Part shown: piece after piece, positions 6,947-14,263 of the stretch
Layout: every line of letters starts with the position of its first letter
How positions within the stretch are numbered: position 1 is the stretch's first letter
Assembly: GCA_031255695.1 (NCBI GenBank)
Contig: JAIRSA010000187.1
Span: forward strand, 1-27,601
DNA length: 27,601 nucleotides
DNA from: Eubacteriales Family XIII. Incertae Sedis bacterium
GTDB taxonomy: Bacteria; Bacillota; Clostridia; Peptostreptococcales; Anaerovoracaceae
Direction: 5' to 3'
Made by a program: the position numbers and the translations under genes
The notes under the pieces: generated by a model
Databases searched by the model: none
Seen by the model: only the letters and a program-made list of their open reading frames with translations
What the model was told of the DNA's origin: nothing

Positions 6947-7999
6947 TTACATCTGCCCGCTGTGCTGTGCCGTATTGCGGATGAGGAACCCGTGCTCAAG
7001 CGGGTCGTTCTGGTCAAGCAGCCAGTGGTTGTAGCCCGTGATGTAGGCCTGGCCTGTTATACGGGGCACGATGCTGGCTATCCCGCCCACCTGCGTCTCT
7101 TTGACGGCAGAGCCGCGGAATGTCATCCCCGTAATGCTCTCGTTGACGATCTCCTCCCCCAGAGCGAGCTGCCCCTTGGCGTAAAGCTCCGCGATCTTGG
7201 CGCTCGTCCCCGTCCCGCATGGGCTGCGGTCGAACTGCCCGTCGCCGAATACGACGATGTTCTTCTGCAATGCGCCTGGCGTGTCGGTGGGTCCGAAGAA
7301 TTCGACCAGATCCACCGTGGAGATCGGCAGCAGGGGGTGGCGCACGCGTATGTCCCTGTTGATCGCGCTGAGCAGCCCCATGCCTATGGCGACGAACTGG
7401 TCGATGGCGCTGTTGTGGAGGGGAAGCCCGATCCTCTCGGTATCGACCAGGGCGAAGAAGCTGCCGCCGAAGGCGATGTCGAAAGGTATGGCGCCGTAGC
7501 CCGGCACGCCGACGGACAGAGCCTCCTTATATAGGAATGAAGGGACATTGTATATGCTGACTTCCTTCGCCCGGCCGCCCTCGACGCGCACCTCTGTGCG
7601 GATCATGCCGGCGGGCGCCTCTATCAGGACCGTCGTTACCGGCTCCGTGACCGGCACAGCGCAGGTCTCGACCGCCACCATGGCCGCCCCTATGCTGCCA
7701 TGCCCGCACATGTTGAGATAGCCGCCGCTGTCCATGAATATGACGCCGATGTCCGCCTCCGGGCTGATCGGCTCCGTCAGAAGCGCGCCGAACATATTGT
7801 TGTGCCCGCGCGGCTCCAGCATAAGCGCGGTCCTGAAGTGGTCAAGCCTGGATTCAAGGAAATGCTTGCGATCCATCATTGTGGCGCCCGGAATCTGCGG
7901 GAAGCCGCTGACGATGATCCGCGTCGCCTCGCCCATGGTATGGGAGTCTATGGTCCAGAAATTGTTTTCGTATTTTTCAGGCCGTATCGCCCTGATCAT
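6947..7999 (-). CDS. prdF: Proline racemase
   Basis: The protein belongs to the proline racemase family and has both catalytic cysteines, in NMCGHGSIGAAM and in DRSPCGTGTSAK, which act as the acid/base pair. It would interconvert L- and D-proline in the cytoplasm, supplying the D-isomer used by PrdA/PrdB. The start chosen is ATG 7999 (MIRAIRPEKYENNFWTIDSH), with GGGGGG 9 bases upstream, giving 350 aa, close to characterised racemases. The frame stays open back to an ATG at 8206 and would add a 69-aa low-complexity, repeat-encoded extension; no SD supports that start. A hydroxyproline epimerase uses the same motifs and cannot be excluded by motif alone, but the prd neighbours favour proline racemase. 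The gene has its own promoter, separate from the reductase operon. Confidence 0.93.
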   Translation of the reverse strand: MIRAIRPEKYENNFWTIDSHTMGEATRIIVSGFPQIPGATMMDRKHFLESRLDHFRTALMLEPRGHNNMFGALLTEPISPEADIGVIFMDSGGYLNMCGHGSIGAAMVAVETCAVPVTEPVTTVLIEAPAGMIRTEVRVEGGRAKEVSIYNVPSFLYKEALSVGVPGYGAIPFDIAFGGSFFALVDTERIGLPLHNSAIDQFVAIGMGLLSAINRDIRVRHPLLPISTVDLVEFFGPTDTPGALQKNIVVFGDGQFDRSPCGTGTSAKIAELYAKGQLALGEEIVNESITGMTFRGSAVKETQVGGIASIVPRITGQAYITGYNHWLLDQNDPLEHGFLIRNTAQHSGQM

Positions 8000-8135
8000 G
8001 TTGTCCAGCCCCCCTTGCTGTGATATATGTGCCATCCCGGCGGTCCGGCACTGGCCGCCTACCGCCGCTGCCGCATTTTCTTGCACCCGCCGCTGCATTT
8101 GCCTGCACCCGTCGCATTCGCTGCCAGTGTGCCTA

Positions 8136-8206
8136 CCGCGCCCGCTGTCCGGTGCGCCCGCTGCCGCATCTGCCGCGCCCGCTGTCCGGTGCGCCCGCTG
8201 CCGCAT
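8136..8206. repeat. 34-bp perfect direct repeat in the prdF leader
   Basis: Two identical 34-bp copies, each starting ccgcgcccgctgtccggtgc, lie at 8136-8169 and 8173-8206 (period 37). They sit between the prdF promoter and its likely start codon, on the transcribed strand. Nearby bases (8077-8135) contain further imperfect GC-rich cgctgc/ccgctg motifs. Confidence 0.9.
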
Positions 8207-8244
8207 TTTAGTACTAGGTTCATACTACGGTCTAATAATATATA

Positions 8245-8273
8245 ACTATATCATAGCTGTAAATTGATGTCAA
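8245..8273 (-). promoter_or_regulatory. Sigma-70-type promoter of prdF
   Basis: On the minus strand a perfect -35 box TTGACA (8273-8268) is followed after exactly 17 bases by TATAGT (8250-8245). Transcription would begin near 8238 and make a leader of about 240 nt before the ATG at 7999, with the 34-bp repeats inside it. Confidence 0.8.
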
Positions 8274-8357
8274 GGGAATTTATCAAGGTGAATAGCATTC
8301 CAAATAATGCAACAATGCGTTGAATTTGCGCGAAATGGGGATTTTTTTATAAAAATC

Positions 8358-8386
8358 TTCACAAAATATATAATTTGTGTTACAAT
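8358..8386 (+). promoter_or_regulatory. Sigma-70-type promoter of the lipoprotein/pilus cluster
   Basis: TTCACA (8358-8363) and TACAAT (8381-8386) are separated by 17 bases in an AT-rich stretch. It is divergent from the prdF promoter and lies about 145 bases before the lipoprotein start codon. The leader between them holds no convincing gene. Confidence 0.65.
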
Positions 8387-8529
8387 AAGATTTAAGATGC
8401 AGGGAGCGGCCAGCGGGACACAGAAAGCGGATTTGCCGGCCATGCCTGCACGGGATCAGCACGAAGCAGAAAACTGCATATTATCTAAGGGGGATAAGCA
8501 GAGCTGCGGTTCTAAATGGGGGCAGATTA

Positions 8530-9462
8530 ATGGGGTATGAAAATAGAATCAAGCCGGTGTATTTGCTGGCATTTTTATTCTTTTTCATGAGTTTCATGGG
8601 GTGTTCGGGTTCAGAGTCAGGCAGCGCTGCCGCACAGGACGGGCCGCCGCGCGACTCGACGCCTGTGGTCTTGGTGCCGGAAGCGGCAAATATCGATGTT
8701 GTCCAGAACGAAAAGGCGGTATTGGACTATTCAAACGCTTCGAAAGGCTATCTATGCGCGACTTCTTTGATATCGCCTACAGTCGTAAAGGTCCTGGTCG
8801 ATTTTGCGGGTACGCAGTACCAATACACGCTTTCCGGGACAGGGTTCGATGTCATACCGCTTTCCTGCGGCGATGGCCTCTATTCGGTGAGCCTGTGGGA
8901 GAACGTGTATGACGACCAGTACGCGGCGATATTTTCGCAGGACATACAGGTCCAGCTTGAGGATCAGTTCCTGCCTTTCCTTTACCCAAACCAGTTTGTG
9001 AATTTCTCGTCGGGCGACAATGCCGTCGCGCTGAGCGGCGAGCTGGCCGCCGGCGCCACGGGCGTTGTCCAGGCGATCGAGAAGATATATGGCTATGTCG
9101 TGAAAAACATCGACTACGATTTCGACAAGGCAGCAAACGTGAAGCCCGGCTATTTGCCCGTCCCCGACCAGACATTGCAGTCCCAGAGCGGCATATGCTT
9201 CGATTACGCCGTCCTGACCGCAGCCATGCTGCGCGCCCAGGGCATACCTACGAAGCTGGTCGTCGGGTACGCAGGCGCGGCCTATCACGCATGGATCGAC
9301 GTCTATTCAAATGAAGAGGGGTGGATCCGGAAGGAAATCTATTTCGACGGGCAAGACTATGTCCTCATGGATCCGACCTTCGCGTCGGCAGGCAACGGCA
9401 AAGCTGACGTATCCCAGTTCGTGGGCGACGGCAGCAACTACAACCCAAGATTTGTATATTGA
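8530..9462 (+). CDS. Lipoprotein with transglutaminase-like cysteine protease domain
   Basis: The 310-aa protein has an N-terminal hydrophobic signal (YLLAFLFFFMSFMGC) with a lipobox-like end, so Cys25 is likely lipidated and the protein anchored outside the membrane. The C-terminal third shows the transglutaminase-core triad: Cys223 in SGICFDYAVLTAAMLRAQGI, His253 in AYHAWIDVY and Asp281 in LMDPTF. The middle (residues ~50-170) looks beta-rich and is not recognised. Such domains in bacteria act as proteases or transpeptidases on cell-envelope proteins. pilC starts 35 bases downstream, so it is probably the first gene of the pilus-like cluster and may process or cross-link its surface products (inference). 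The ATG has only a weak G-rich SD. Confidence 0.82.
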   Translation: MGYENRIKPVYLLAFLFFFMSFMGCSGSESGSAAAQDGPPRDSTPVVLVPEAANIDVVQNEKAVLDYSNASKGYLCATSLISPTVVKVLVDFAGTQYQYTLSGTGFDVIPLSCGDGLYSVSLWENVYDDQYAAIFSQDIQVQLEDQFLPFLYPNQFVNFSSGDNAVALSGELAAGATGVVQAIEKIYGYVVKNIDYDFDKAANVKPGYLPVPDQTLQSQSGICFDYAVLTAAMLRAQGIPTKLVVGYAGAAYHAWIDVYSNEEGWIRKEIYFDGQDYVLMDPTFASAGNGKADVSQFVGDGSNYNPRFVY

Positions 9463-9496
9463 TTTGATTGCGGGGCGCAATCAGAAAGGGGTGGCG

Positions 9497-10549
9497 GTGG
9501 TAAATACTGTCAGAAAGAAAGAAATGGCTCCGGGGGAACTATCGGTCTTTTTCTCTAACCTGAAGCTTATCTATCGCTCAGGCATAGCGCTGGACGATGG
9601 GCTTGAGATCCTCCAGGCTAATACAGATAACGACACGCTCAAGGCGCAGATCACGAGGCTGAGGGCGGCTGCCGCGGACGGCGAGCCGATCCACATGGCG
9701 CTTGAGACGATGGGCGGCGTGCCTGAATATGCGCTGTCGCTCGCGGCCATAGGCGTGGAGACGGGGCGCATGGACGCGACGATGGAAAGCCTGGAGGTCT
9801 TCTACGCCAAGAGGGACGCGCTGAACCACAGCATACGTTCCGCGCTGGTATACCCGCTCAGCATGATGTGCATGGTATTTGTCGTGGTGCTGGTGCTGCT
9901 GACAAAGGCGATGCCGGTCTTCGAGCAGGTTTTTGCGCAGCTGGGCTTCGCGATGACCGGGCTTGCCGGTTTCCTGCTGGGGCTGGGGGAGGCATTCAGC
10001 AGGTACACTGTGTGGATCTGCGGGGTGCTGATGGCGCTGGTGGCCGCAGGGGTATTGATGAGGATCCTGCCGGCGGGGCGGCGCGCGGCCAAGGCCCTGT
10101 TTGACAGCTCGCCGTTCACGAAGCGCCTGTCCAAGGAGCTGTCGGTGCAGCGCTTTGCGCTCGCGATGTCCACGATGCTGGGCTGCGGGATAGACTGGAA
10201 CATGGCCCTGGAGATGGCGCGCCCGCTCATGTCCAACAATGAGGCGGCCGAAAAGGTGAATTCCATACATGAGGGCATGCTGAAGGGGATGTCGTTCCAG
10301 ACCGCCCTGGAGAGCAGCGGGCTCTTTCCGGGCAGCGCGATGACGCTGCTGTCAATGGGGATACAGACGGGCACGGACGCAGACGCGTTCAAGACGATAG
10401 GCGAGTCCATGGCTTTAGGCACGGAGCGGAGGATGGAGCGGCTCGTGGCCGCGATAGAGCCGACGATGGTGTGTATAATGTGCATATTGGTGGGGATGGT
10501 GCTGCTGTCGGTGATGCTGCCGATACTGGGCGTCCTCACGAATATGTAG
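9497..10549 (+). CDS. pilC: Type II secretion/type IV pilus inner-membrane protein (PilC/GspF)
   Basis: The protein has the GspF/PilC layout: two similar ~120-residue cytoplasmic helical domains (GELSVFFSNLKLIYRSGIAL, then FAAL-like RFALAMSTMLGCGIDWNMAL), each followed by membrane helices (SMMCMVFVVVLVLL, a pair near the middle, and MVCIMCILVGMVLLSVMLPI at the end). In this family it is the platform on which the PilB/PilT ATPases act. The GTG at 9497 is preferred because AAAGGGG lies 5 bases upstream, giving 350 aa; a GTG at 9491 or an ATG at 9524 are alternatives. The longer frame upstream only shadows the lipoprotein gene. Family length is usually ~400 aa, so this is slightly short. Confidence 0.9.
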   Translation: MVNTVRKKEMAPGELSVFFSNLKLIYRSGIALDDGLEILQANTDNDTLKAQITRLRAAAADGEPIHMALETMGGVPEYALSLAAIGVETGRMDATMESLEVFYAKRDALNHSIRSALVYPLSMMCMVFVVVLVLLTKAMPVFEQVFAQLGFAMTGLAGFLLGLGEAFSRYTVWICGVLMALVAAGVLMRILPAGRRAAKALFDSSPFTKRLSKELSVQRFALAMSTMLGCGIDWNMALEMARPLMSNNEAAEKVNSIHEGMLKGMSFQTALESSGLFPGSAMTLLSMGIQTGTDADAFKTIGESMALGTERRMERLVAAIEPTMVCIMCILVGMVLLSVMLPILGVLTNM

Positions 10550-10579
10550 GCGTGCCGCAGCGGCATGAAAGGGGCTGAA

Positions 10580-10921
10580 ATGCGAGGGACAGCGTCAATA
10601 GCGTCAATATTGCTCAGGGTGCTGAAGTCCAGGTGGCTGTATATCCTGCTGTTCGGCGCGGCGATCGCGCTGGCCTCGGCGATAACGCTGAACGGCATAT
10701 CGAAGCAGGCGGACGAGAACCAGGTCGAGTTCCTGCAGAACGCGGTGAGGCGCAGCGCGGTGCAGTGCTATGCGCTCGAAGGGCGCTTCCCATACGATAT
10801 AACGTACCTTGAAGAGAATTACTCGCTTATAATAGACAGAAGCAGGTATAATGTGCATTACGAATTCGTAGGAGGCAACCTTATACCGCAGATATGGGTG
10901 TTTCCTATAGTGCAGGGCTGA
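10580..10921 (+). CDS. Small pilin-like membrane protein
   Basis: This 113-aa protein has one N-terminal membrane helix (WLYILLFGAAIALASAITL) and a short extracytoplasmic part, AVQCYALEGRFPYDITYLEE, then NYSLIIDRSRYNVHYEF. That segment resembles the C-terminal part of clostridial minor pilins or pseudopilins (a Tyr-Ala-x-Glu-Gly-x-Phe-Pro helix, then a strand). No classic prepilin peptidase site is present. The ATG at 10580 is preferred over 10565 because AAAGGGG lies 6 bases before it. It lies directly after pilC, which supports a role in the pilus-like apparatus. Exact function is not known. Confidence 0.7.
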   Translation: MRGTASIASILLRVLKSRWLYILLFGAAIALASAITLNGISKQADENQVEFLQNAVRRSAVQCYALEGRFPYDITYLEENYSLIIDRSRYNVHYEFVGGNLIPQIWVFPIVQG

Positions 10922-11062
10922 TATGCCCTGCCATGCCCAACGCTTTGGCGGCCGGCGCTTTCGCGCGTGGCGCCATGAAGCAGCCAGGGGGGCTTAGGCG
11001 GGCGCGCCGCGCCGCAGGGCGGCCGGGCTGAAGGCTGGCTGGCGCAGGGGCTGGGGGATGGA

Positions 11063-11767
11063 ATGAAACGAAGGCATATAGTAGACATTTTGATAGTGCT
11101 TGCATTGTTCGGGGCCTACGCGGCCGGGGCGCTGCTGCTCAGCGCCATCGGGGCCGATGTGTATAAGGGCGCCGCCAAGAACATGCAGGAAAACTATGAT
11201 ATGAGGACAGGCGCTTTGTATATAGCGGAGAAACTGCGCCAAAGCGATGTGGCGGGCTGCGTGAGGATGGGGAAGGTTTCCGGCGCGGACGCCGTCGTGC
11301 TGATGGACAGCAGGCCGGGCATGGGCTATGAGACGTGGATATACGTCCATGACGGCGACCTCTGCGAGATAACGGCGCCGCCAGGCGCTGAAGTGCAGTT
11401 TTCTGCTGGGCAGGCGATAATGCCCATGCGCGGCATGGAGCTGGAGCTCGTTTCCGGGCGCATGCTGCGCATAAAGCTGACAAGCCCTGAGGGCAATGTG
11501 TCCAATGTGGATCTCAGCCCCAGGACGGACTGGGCGGCCGCCGCCAGGGCCATTCCGGATGCCGGGGCCGCGTCAGGCGCCGGTGGAGGGACCGGGGCCC
11601 TTCCGGGTGCCGGGGCTGCGTCAGGCGCCGAAGACGGGGCCGGGGCCCTTCCGGGCGATGGCGCCGGGGTCGGGCTGGATGCCGGGGCCGCGTCAGGTGC
11701 CGGGGCCGGGCCGGATGCCGGGGCTGCCATGGGCGCAGGCGCGGTTTTCGAGGAGGTGCGCAGATGA
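11063..11767 (+). CDS. DUF4860-like pilus cluster protein with repetitive Ala/Gly tail
   Basis: The 234-aa protein has an N-terminal membrane helix (DILIVLALFGAYAAGALLLS) followed by ADVYKGAAKNMQENYDMRTG and ALYIAEKLRQSD, a pattern I associate with the DUF4860 family found in clostridial type IV pilus clusters. A beta-rich domain reaches about residue 155. The last ~75 residues are an Ala/Gly/Pro tail built from 48-bp DNA repeats (two units, 11561-11608 and 11609-11656, plus a partial third). The ATG has GGGGGATGGA just upstream. Its stop codon overlaps the next start as ATGA, so the two are coupled. Function is unknown; a minor pilin-like structural role is inferred from context. Confidence 0.7.
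   Translation: MKRRHIVDILIVLALFGAYAAGALLLSAIGADVYKGAAKNMQENYDMRTGALYIAEKLRQSDVAGCVRMGKVSGADAVVLMDSRPGMGYETWIYVHDGDLCEITAPPGAEVQFSAGQAIMPMRGMELELVSGRMLRIKLTSPEGNVSNVDLSPRTDWAAAARAIPDAGAASGAGGGTGALPGAGAASGAEDGAGALPGDGAGVGLDAGAASGAGAGPDAGAAMGAGAVFEEVRR
11561..11740. repeat. 48-bp tandem repeats encoding an Ala/Gly tail
   Basis: Two full 48-bp units (11561-11608 and 11609-11656) begin gccggggc[c/t]gcgtcaggcg. Shorter, diverged copies of their first half follow at about 11680-11740. They keep the reading frame and encode the repetitive C-terminal tail of the DUF4860-like protein. Confidence 0.85.
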
Positions 11768-12195
11768 GCGGCAATTCTTCACATTCCCGTGCCTTCTTCC
11801 TGGAACTGGTCATAAACCTCGTGCTCTTCATGCTGTGCGCGGCCGTATGCCTTCAGGTTTTTGCGCGCGCGTTCGCGAAGAGCGACGAGAGCAGCGTGCT
11901 GGCCCAGGCCACGCTGAGGGCCCAGTCGATCGCCGAGGCCTTCAAGGCGAGCGGCGGGGACCTGGGCTTCGTCATGGACACGGTGGGCGGGGAAGCCACC
12001 GCCGAGGGGCTGGTGCTTTATTACGACGATGGGTGGGCACTGACATCCGCCGAAAGCGCCGTATACACGGTGGACTGCCGTGTGGATCTGGGCAGCGCCC
12101 CTGCCAGCGCCGAGATAACCGCATCGAAGGGCGGCGAGAGGATATTCGGCATTACTGCCAAAAAATATCTGGCGGAGGTGAGATCGGATGGCTGA
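11764..12195 (+). CDS. Pilin-like protein with N-terminal hydrophobic helix
   Basis: The protein has 143 residues. Its N-terminus, SRAFFLELVINLVLFMLCAA, resembles the hydrophobic alpha-1 helix of type IV pilins, including a Glu near position 5 of the would-be mature protein, but the usual Gly-Phe cleavage site is lacking. The soluble part (VLAQATLRAQSIAEAFKASG, then a beta-rich end with VYTVDCRVDLGS) fits a minor pilin. It overlaps the upstream gene by four bases (ATGA) and the downstream gene by eight, showing tight coupling in the cluster. A minor pilin or pseudopilin is the likeliest role. Confidence 0.68.
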   Translation: MSGNSSHSRAFFLELVINLVLFMLCAAVCLQVFARAFAKSDESSVLAQATLRAQSIAEAFKASGGDLGFVMDTVGGEATAEGLVLYYDDGWALTSAESAVYTVDCRVDLGSAPASAEITASKGGERIFGITAKKYLAEVRSDG

Positions 12196-12622
12196 ACAGA
12201 CCGCTAAGAAAAAGAAGGCGTTCGCGGCAATGGGCATAGGCGTCACATCGCTGCTGACGATCATGGCCGTCCTGCTCCTGACATCGTTCGCCGTGATGGC
12301 GCTCATGTCCGCGAAGTCGGACATGGAGCTTTCCGACAAGGCGTCGCAGGCGGTGAGCAGCTATTACGAAGCGGACTGCCTCGCCGAGGAATGGTGGGCG
12401 GGCCTGAACGAGATGCTGAAGGGCCAGGCGGGCGGCGCGTCGGAGCGTATGCTGGCGGACGCGGGCTACGATGTCGAAGACGTGGATGGCGCGCTCATTG
12501 TGAGGACGGCCTTCCCCATGGGGGAGAAAAAGAATCTGGAAGTGGCAGTGGAGGTCTCGCGCGAGGGCAGCGCCACGGTTTTGAGCTGGAAGTCGGTGCC
12601 AGTATACACGCCGCAGGAATAA
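12188..12622 (+). CDS. Membrane-anchored pilus-cluster protein (PilX-like layout)
   Basis: This 144-aa protein has a Lys-rich start (KKKKAF), one membrane helix (GIGVTSLLTIMAVLLLTSFA) and then an amphipathic segment DMELSDKASQAVSSYYEADC. That pattern resembles the N-terminus of PilX-type minor pilins, where a helix ending in an Asp/Ala-rich heptad follows the membrane anchor. The C-terminal ~70 residues look like a small beta domain. It starts inside the preceding gene and lies 70 bases before pilT. I do not recognise a specific family, so the assignment rests on layout and neighbours. Confidence 0.65.
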   Translation: MAEQTAKKKKAFAAMGIGVTSLLTIMAVLLLTSFAVMALMSAKSDMELSDKASQAVSSYYEADCLAEEWWAGLNEMLKGQAGGASERMLADAGYDVEDVDGALIVRTAFPMGEKKNLEVAVEVSREGSATVLSWKSVPVYTPQE

Positions 12623-12692
12623 CAGGGCCGGCCTTGGCGGGCCGCATGCATTATAGTAAATTTTATTGAACATCAGCAATAGGAGAATTGAT

Positions 12693-13772
12693 ATGGATGT
12701 TAAATCTATACTTAAAGAAGTAGTCAGCAGAGGGGCGTCCGATGTGTTCATCGTCGCAGGCAGGCCGATGAGCTTTAAAGTGGGCAGCCAGATCGAATCG
12801 CTGGACGGGGAGGTTTTCCTGCCAGACAAGACTCTAGAATTCCTTACCGAAATATACAAGCTGGCGCAGGACAGGGACATAAGCGCATTGCTCAGGAAGG
12901 GCGACGACGATTTCTCGTTCGCCATACCGGAGGTGTCGCGGTTCCGCGTGAATGCGTACAAACAGAGGGGCTCGCTGGCCGCAGTGATCCGGGTGGTGGC
13001 GTTCTCGCTGCCGGATCCGGGTTTCCTGAACATACCGGAGCAGATATTGGAGCTTTCGGAGAAGCGGCATGGCCTGCTGCTGTTCACCGGCCCGGCAGGC
13101 AGCGGCAAGACGACTACGCTGGCCTGCCTCATCGACCGCATCAACAGCACCAAGAACGGGCACATAATAACACTGGAAAACCCGATCGAATATCTGCACA
13201 GGCATAAGATGAGCCTGATCAGCCAGCGCGAGATAGCCATCGATACGGAGGGCTACGCGGAGGCGCTGCGGGCGGCCCTGCGGCAGAGCCCGAACGTGAT
13301 ACTCATAGGGGAGCTGCGCGACGCCGAGACGATCTCCATAGCGCTGACCGCTGCGGAGACCGGGCATCTCGTGATTTCGACGCTGCACACAGTGGGCGCG
13401 ACGAATACGGTGGACCGGCTTGTCGATTCATTCCAGGCCAGCCAGCAGGGGCAGGCGAGGATGCAGCTTTCGATGGTGCTTCAGTCGGTCGTTTCCCAGC
13501 AGCTTGTGCCGGCAGTGGACGGGACAGTCGTCCCCGCCTTCCAGATCATGCACTGCAACAATGCCGTGCGCAATATGATCCGCGAAGGCAGGACGCACCA
13601 GATCAATTCCGTGATAAGCTCAAGCGGCGCGGAGGGCATGGTGGATATGGACGCCAGTCTGCTCAAGCTGTACAAAGACGGGATAATCACCGCGCAGGAG
13701 GCGTTGGTGCACTCGCTGACGCCGGAGTCCATGGCCAAGCACGTAAATACGCCGGATAAGCTGTATTTCTAA
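12693..13772 (+). CDS. pilT: Type IV pilus retraction-type ATPase PilT
   Basis: This 359-aa cytoplasmic hexameric ATPase has all the PilT marks: Walker A GPAGSGKT (residues 133-140), an Asp-box region (IITLENPIEYLH), Walker B NVILIGELRD (201-210) and the His box STLHT (229-233). The N-terminal PAS-like region starts with DVKSILKEVVSRGASDVFI. PilT normally powers pilus retraction. No extension ATPase (PilB) is in this cluster, so this enzyme may be the only motor encoded here. The ATG at 12693 has AGGAGA 6 bases upstream; nine further in-frame codons upstream lack an SD. Its stop overlaps the stop of the convergent GIY-YIG gene by four bases. Confidence 0.93.
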   Translation: MDVKSILKEVVSRGASDVFIVAGRPMSFKVGSQIESLDGEVFLPDKTLEFLTEIYKLAQDRDISALLRKGDDDFSFAIPEVSRFRVNAYKQRGSLAAVIRVVAFSLPDPGFLNIPEQILELSEKRHGLLLFTGPAGSGKTTTLACLIDRINSTKNGHIITLENPIEYLHRHKMSLISQREIAIDTEGYAEALRAALRQSPNVILIGELRDAETISIALTAAETGHLVISTLHTVGATNTVDRLVDSFQASQQGQARMQLSMVLQSVVSQQLVPAVDGTVVPAFQIMHCNNAVRNMIREGRTHQINSVISSSGAEGMVDMDASLLKLYKDGIITAQEALVHSLTPESMAKHVNTPDKLYF

Positions 13773-14101
13773 AGCGCGTCAGCCGGACCGGCAGTTTCCG
13801 CCTGCCCGCAAGCCGTGCTTTGGGCATTGCCGGGTTCTGGCGGGGCAGGGCAGGCATGCAGCAGGCGCAGCTTCGCGGCGCGGCTGAGTTTTTTGATGGC
13901 GCGTTCGCGGCGCAAGGCCTCGCTGCGCGTGGGGAATGACTCCACATGCGCGAGCCTGACCGGCAGCCGCGACCTCGTGTATTTGGCGGCCGTGCCCGCA
14001 TTGTGGGCGCGTAGCCGCTTTTTTAAGTTGTTCGTCCAGCCTGTGTAGAGTGTGCCGTCGGCGCATATCAGTATGTAGACATAGCTCTTTTCTTCACTCA
14101 T
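13769..14101 (-). CDS. GIY-YIG domain protein (YhbQ/UPF0213-like)
   Basis: This 110-aa protein is a single GIY-YIG nuclease-like domain. The two sheet motifs read YVYILICADGTLYTGWTNNL, followed by KKRLRAHNAG with the conserved Arg and His, and the catalytic-type Glu falls in SEALRRERAIKKL. Proteins of this size belong to the YhbQ/UPF0213 group, some of which bind or cut DNA; the cellular role is unclear. The C-terminal ~25 residues are Pro/Ala-rich and outside the domain. It converges on pilT with overlapping stop codons. The ATG at 14101 has only a weak AGGA close upstream. Confidence 0.88.
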   Translation of the reverse strand: MSEEKSYVYILICADGTLYTGWTNNLKKRLRAHNAGTAAKYTRSRLPVRLAHVESFPTRSEALRRERAIKKLSRAAKLRLLHACPAPPEPGNAQSTACGQAETAGPADAL

Positions 14102-14138
14102 TTCCTATTCAACCCAGTGTGCGCCCCGCTGTGCCATG

Positions 14139-14175
14139 TGCAGACGGCTGGAAGGCGCCATGCGAGCATTCCCCG
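14139..14175 (-). repeat. Diverged, inverted copy of the 71-bp repeat (partial)
   Basis: The segment around cggctggaaggcgccatgcg matches the reverse complement of the first half of the 71-bp unit at 1075-1145 (cggctggaaggtgccattcg). Similarity extends about 37-42 bases with roughly a quarter of positions changed. It shows that the unit is a dispersed element and is not limited to the array near 1.1 kb. Confidence 0.6.
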
Positions 14176-14200
14176 GCTTCAGACGATGGGATTTACTGCT

Positions 14201-14263
14201 GCGCCTAACAGGACGGCAAATCATCGCGCAAATCTTATCTACGTTCTAATCGGAGAACAGTAT
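14201..14263. repeat. Half copy of the 161-bp palindromic element
   Basis: These 63 bases match 6853-6915, the right arm of the MITE-like palindrome, at all but one position. The left arm is missing. The copy ends on the first base of the MFS transporter's stop codon, so it makes up that gene's 3' flank. Confidence 0.88.

Noticed and set aside
8307..8540. A 77-aa ORF between prdF and the lipoprotein gene
   Set aside because: It spans the promoter at 8358-8386, has no SD, and its translation shows no conserved pattern.
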